From Terriglobia bacterium (lineage in GTDB: Bacteria > Acidobacteriota > Terriglobia > Bryobacterales > UBA6623): a DNA stretch of 64,000 nucleotides. The stretch's first letter is position 1; every line of letters starts with the position of its first letter. Below are positions 63,319 through 64,000 of this stretch, piece after piece. Both the position numbers and the translations under genes were made by a program. Under the pieces are notes generated by a model. It searched no databases and was not told the origin of the DNA. It saw nothing but the letters and a program-made list of their open reading frames with translations. Location of the stretch: assembly GCA_009841225.1 (NCBI GenBank), contig VXMF01000030.1:276228-340227 (forward strand), read 5' to 3'.

Positions 63319-64000
63319 ATCGACTGGAGCCACTGAAGTTCCGCCCCGAGCTGCGCGAAAAGATCTGGGGCACGAACGACCCCGCGCCGATCTTCGAGCG
63401 ACAAGAGCGCCTCATTGGCGAGGCTTGGTGCGTACACAACGGCAGCACGGTCGCCAGCGGACCGCTGGAGGGTCGCACCGTCCGATCACTAGTGGAGGAA
63501 TTCGGGGCGCGCCTGATGGGGCCAAGCTGGAGCGCCGCGGTCAAGCCTCCACATGCCAACTTGGCGTACCAAGACATGCCCCGCTCCGAGTTCCCGGTGC
63601 TCGCCAAGCTGCTCTTCGCCGAGGATCAGCTATCCGTACAGACGCACCCGGACAACGATATGGCGGCGCAGGCTGCGCGGAACGAGCGCGGCAAGACCGA
63701 GCTCTGGTACGTGGTCGCGTCGCGCCGCGGCGGACGACTTGGCCTGGGATTGCGAGAGCCTCTCGACGCCGAGCAACTTGCGCGCGCAGCCGCAAGCGGA
63801 GCGATCGCAGACCAGCTCCGCTGGGTGCCGGCAGTGCCGGGGGAATGCGTGCTGGTCCCGGCCGGCACGGTGCATTGCGCCGGCAACGGCGTAGTGCTGT
63901 GCGAGGTCCTGCAGAATTCGGACATCACGTACCGGCTGCACGACTACGGCAGGCTCGGACTCGACGGCAAGCCGCGCAAGCTCCAAATCAAGAGCGCAGT
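63315..64000 (+). CDS. manA: type I mannose-6-phosphate isomerase, 3'-truncated by the window edge
   Basis: Interconverts fructose-6-phosphate and mannose-6-phosphate, supplying GDP-mannose. The frame begins at a GTG overlapping the aminotransferase stop and is open to the last base (228 codons). Motifs: KIWGTNDP, KLLFAEDQLSVQTHPDN (zinc ligands Gln/His), GKTELWYVV and VPAGTVHCAG. The C-terminal end lies beyond the window. Confidence 0.88.
   Translation, partial: MNRLEPLKFRPELREKIWGTNDPAPIFERQERLIGEAWCVHNGSTVASGPLEGRTVRSLVEEFGARLMGPSWSAAVKPPHANLAYQDMPRSEFPVLAKLLFAEDQLSVQTHPDNDMAAQAARNERGKTELWYVVASRRGGRLGLGLREPLDAEQLARAAASGAIADQLRWVPAVPGECVLVPAGTVHCAGNGVVLCEVLQNSDITYRLHDYGRLGLDGKPRKLQIKSA

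Noticed and set aside
1..64000. CRISPR arrays, complete insertion sequences, prophage or conjugation genes
   Set aside because: No regularly spaced repeats with unique spacers and no transposase, integrase or phage structural gene were recognised. The 11-bp array at 47711 is too short-period to be a CRISPR.

Overview
The window reads as high-GC chromosomal DNA from a Gram-negative heterotroph, most likely an Acidobacteriota member (Bryobacterales/Solibacter-like). This is inferred from gene content only: a carboxypeptidase-regulatory-domain TonB receptor of the Oar type, DUF1592/DUF1552/ankyrin and DUF1501 proteins, WPQFRGP-type quinoprotein propellers, ThuA and sulfatase genes, plus LpxD (lipid A) and bS21. 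No rRNA, tRNA, CRISPR array, complete insertion sequence or prophage was found.

Layout. 0.1-6.2 kb (minus): sulfatase, PQQ dehydrogenase with a diheme cytochrome c, a quinoprotein-like propeller and UbiX. 6.4-11.7 kb (plus): DCC-family protein, nitronate-monooxygenase-like flavoprotein, then a tightly overlapped set of two glycosyltransferases, prepilin peptidase and LpxD. 12-16.6 kb: ZIP transporter, and a kinase-receiver-wHTH fusion set in long non-coding flanks that carry two copies of a ~130-bp repeat. 16.6-31 kb: PhoD-like phosphatase, the ankyrin/DUF1552/DUF1592 trio, a TonB receptor with a GntP permease, an ECHDC3-like crotonase and a DUF1501 protein. 31.4-35.2 kb (minus): SDR/DUF2867, Hpt, PgeF and DUF6282-like genes, closely spaced. 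35.5-47.6 kb: SDR, TVP38, outer-membrane barrel, DUF547, GT87-like enzyme, PHP protein, TIM-barrel protein, exported beta-carbonic anhydrase, a disulfide oxidoreductase and a TIGR04283-type glycosyltransferase. 47.7-53.2 kb: a large exported array of Cache-like modules behind a tandem 11-bp operator-like repeat, then feoAB. 53.3-54.2 kb: two type II toxin-antitoxin loci whose antitoxin frames are open and whose toxins are broken. 54.2-64 kb: PrmC, enolase-superfamily enzyme, bS21, mutarotase-like, ThuA, ornithine cyclodeaminase-like, alpha/beta hydrolase, CoaD, aminotransferase and a ManA gene running off the edge.

The most unusual content is (i) the exported six-unit Cache-like protein with six heptamers spaced exactly 11 bp apart just upstream, the geometry of OmpR/PhoB-family operators; (ii) the kinase-receiver-wHTH fusion flanked by direct repeats that can fold into a partly covarying hairpin; and (iii) the two decayed toxin-antitoxin modules between feoB and prmC. 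Starts were re-chosen where the longest open frame ran into upstream non-coding DNA; such cases are noted.
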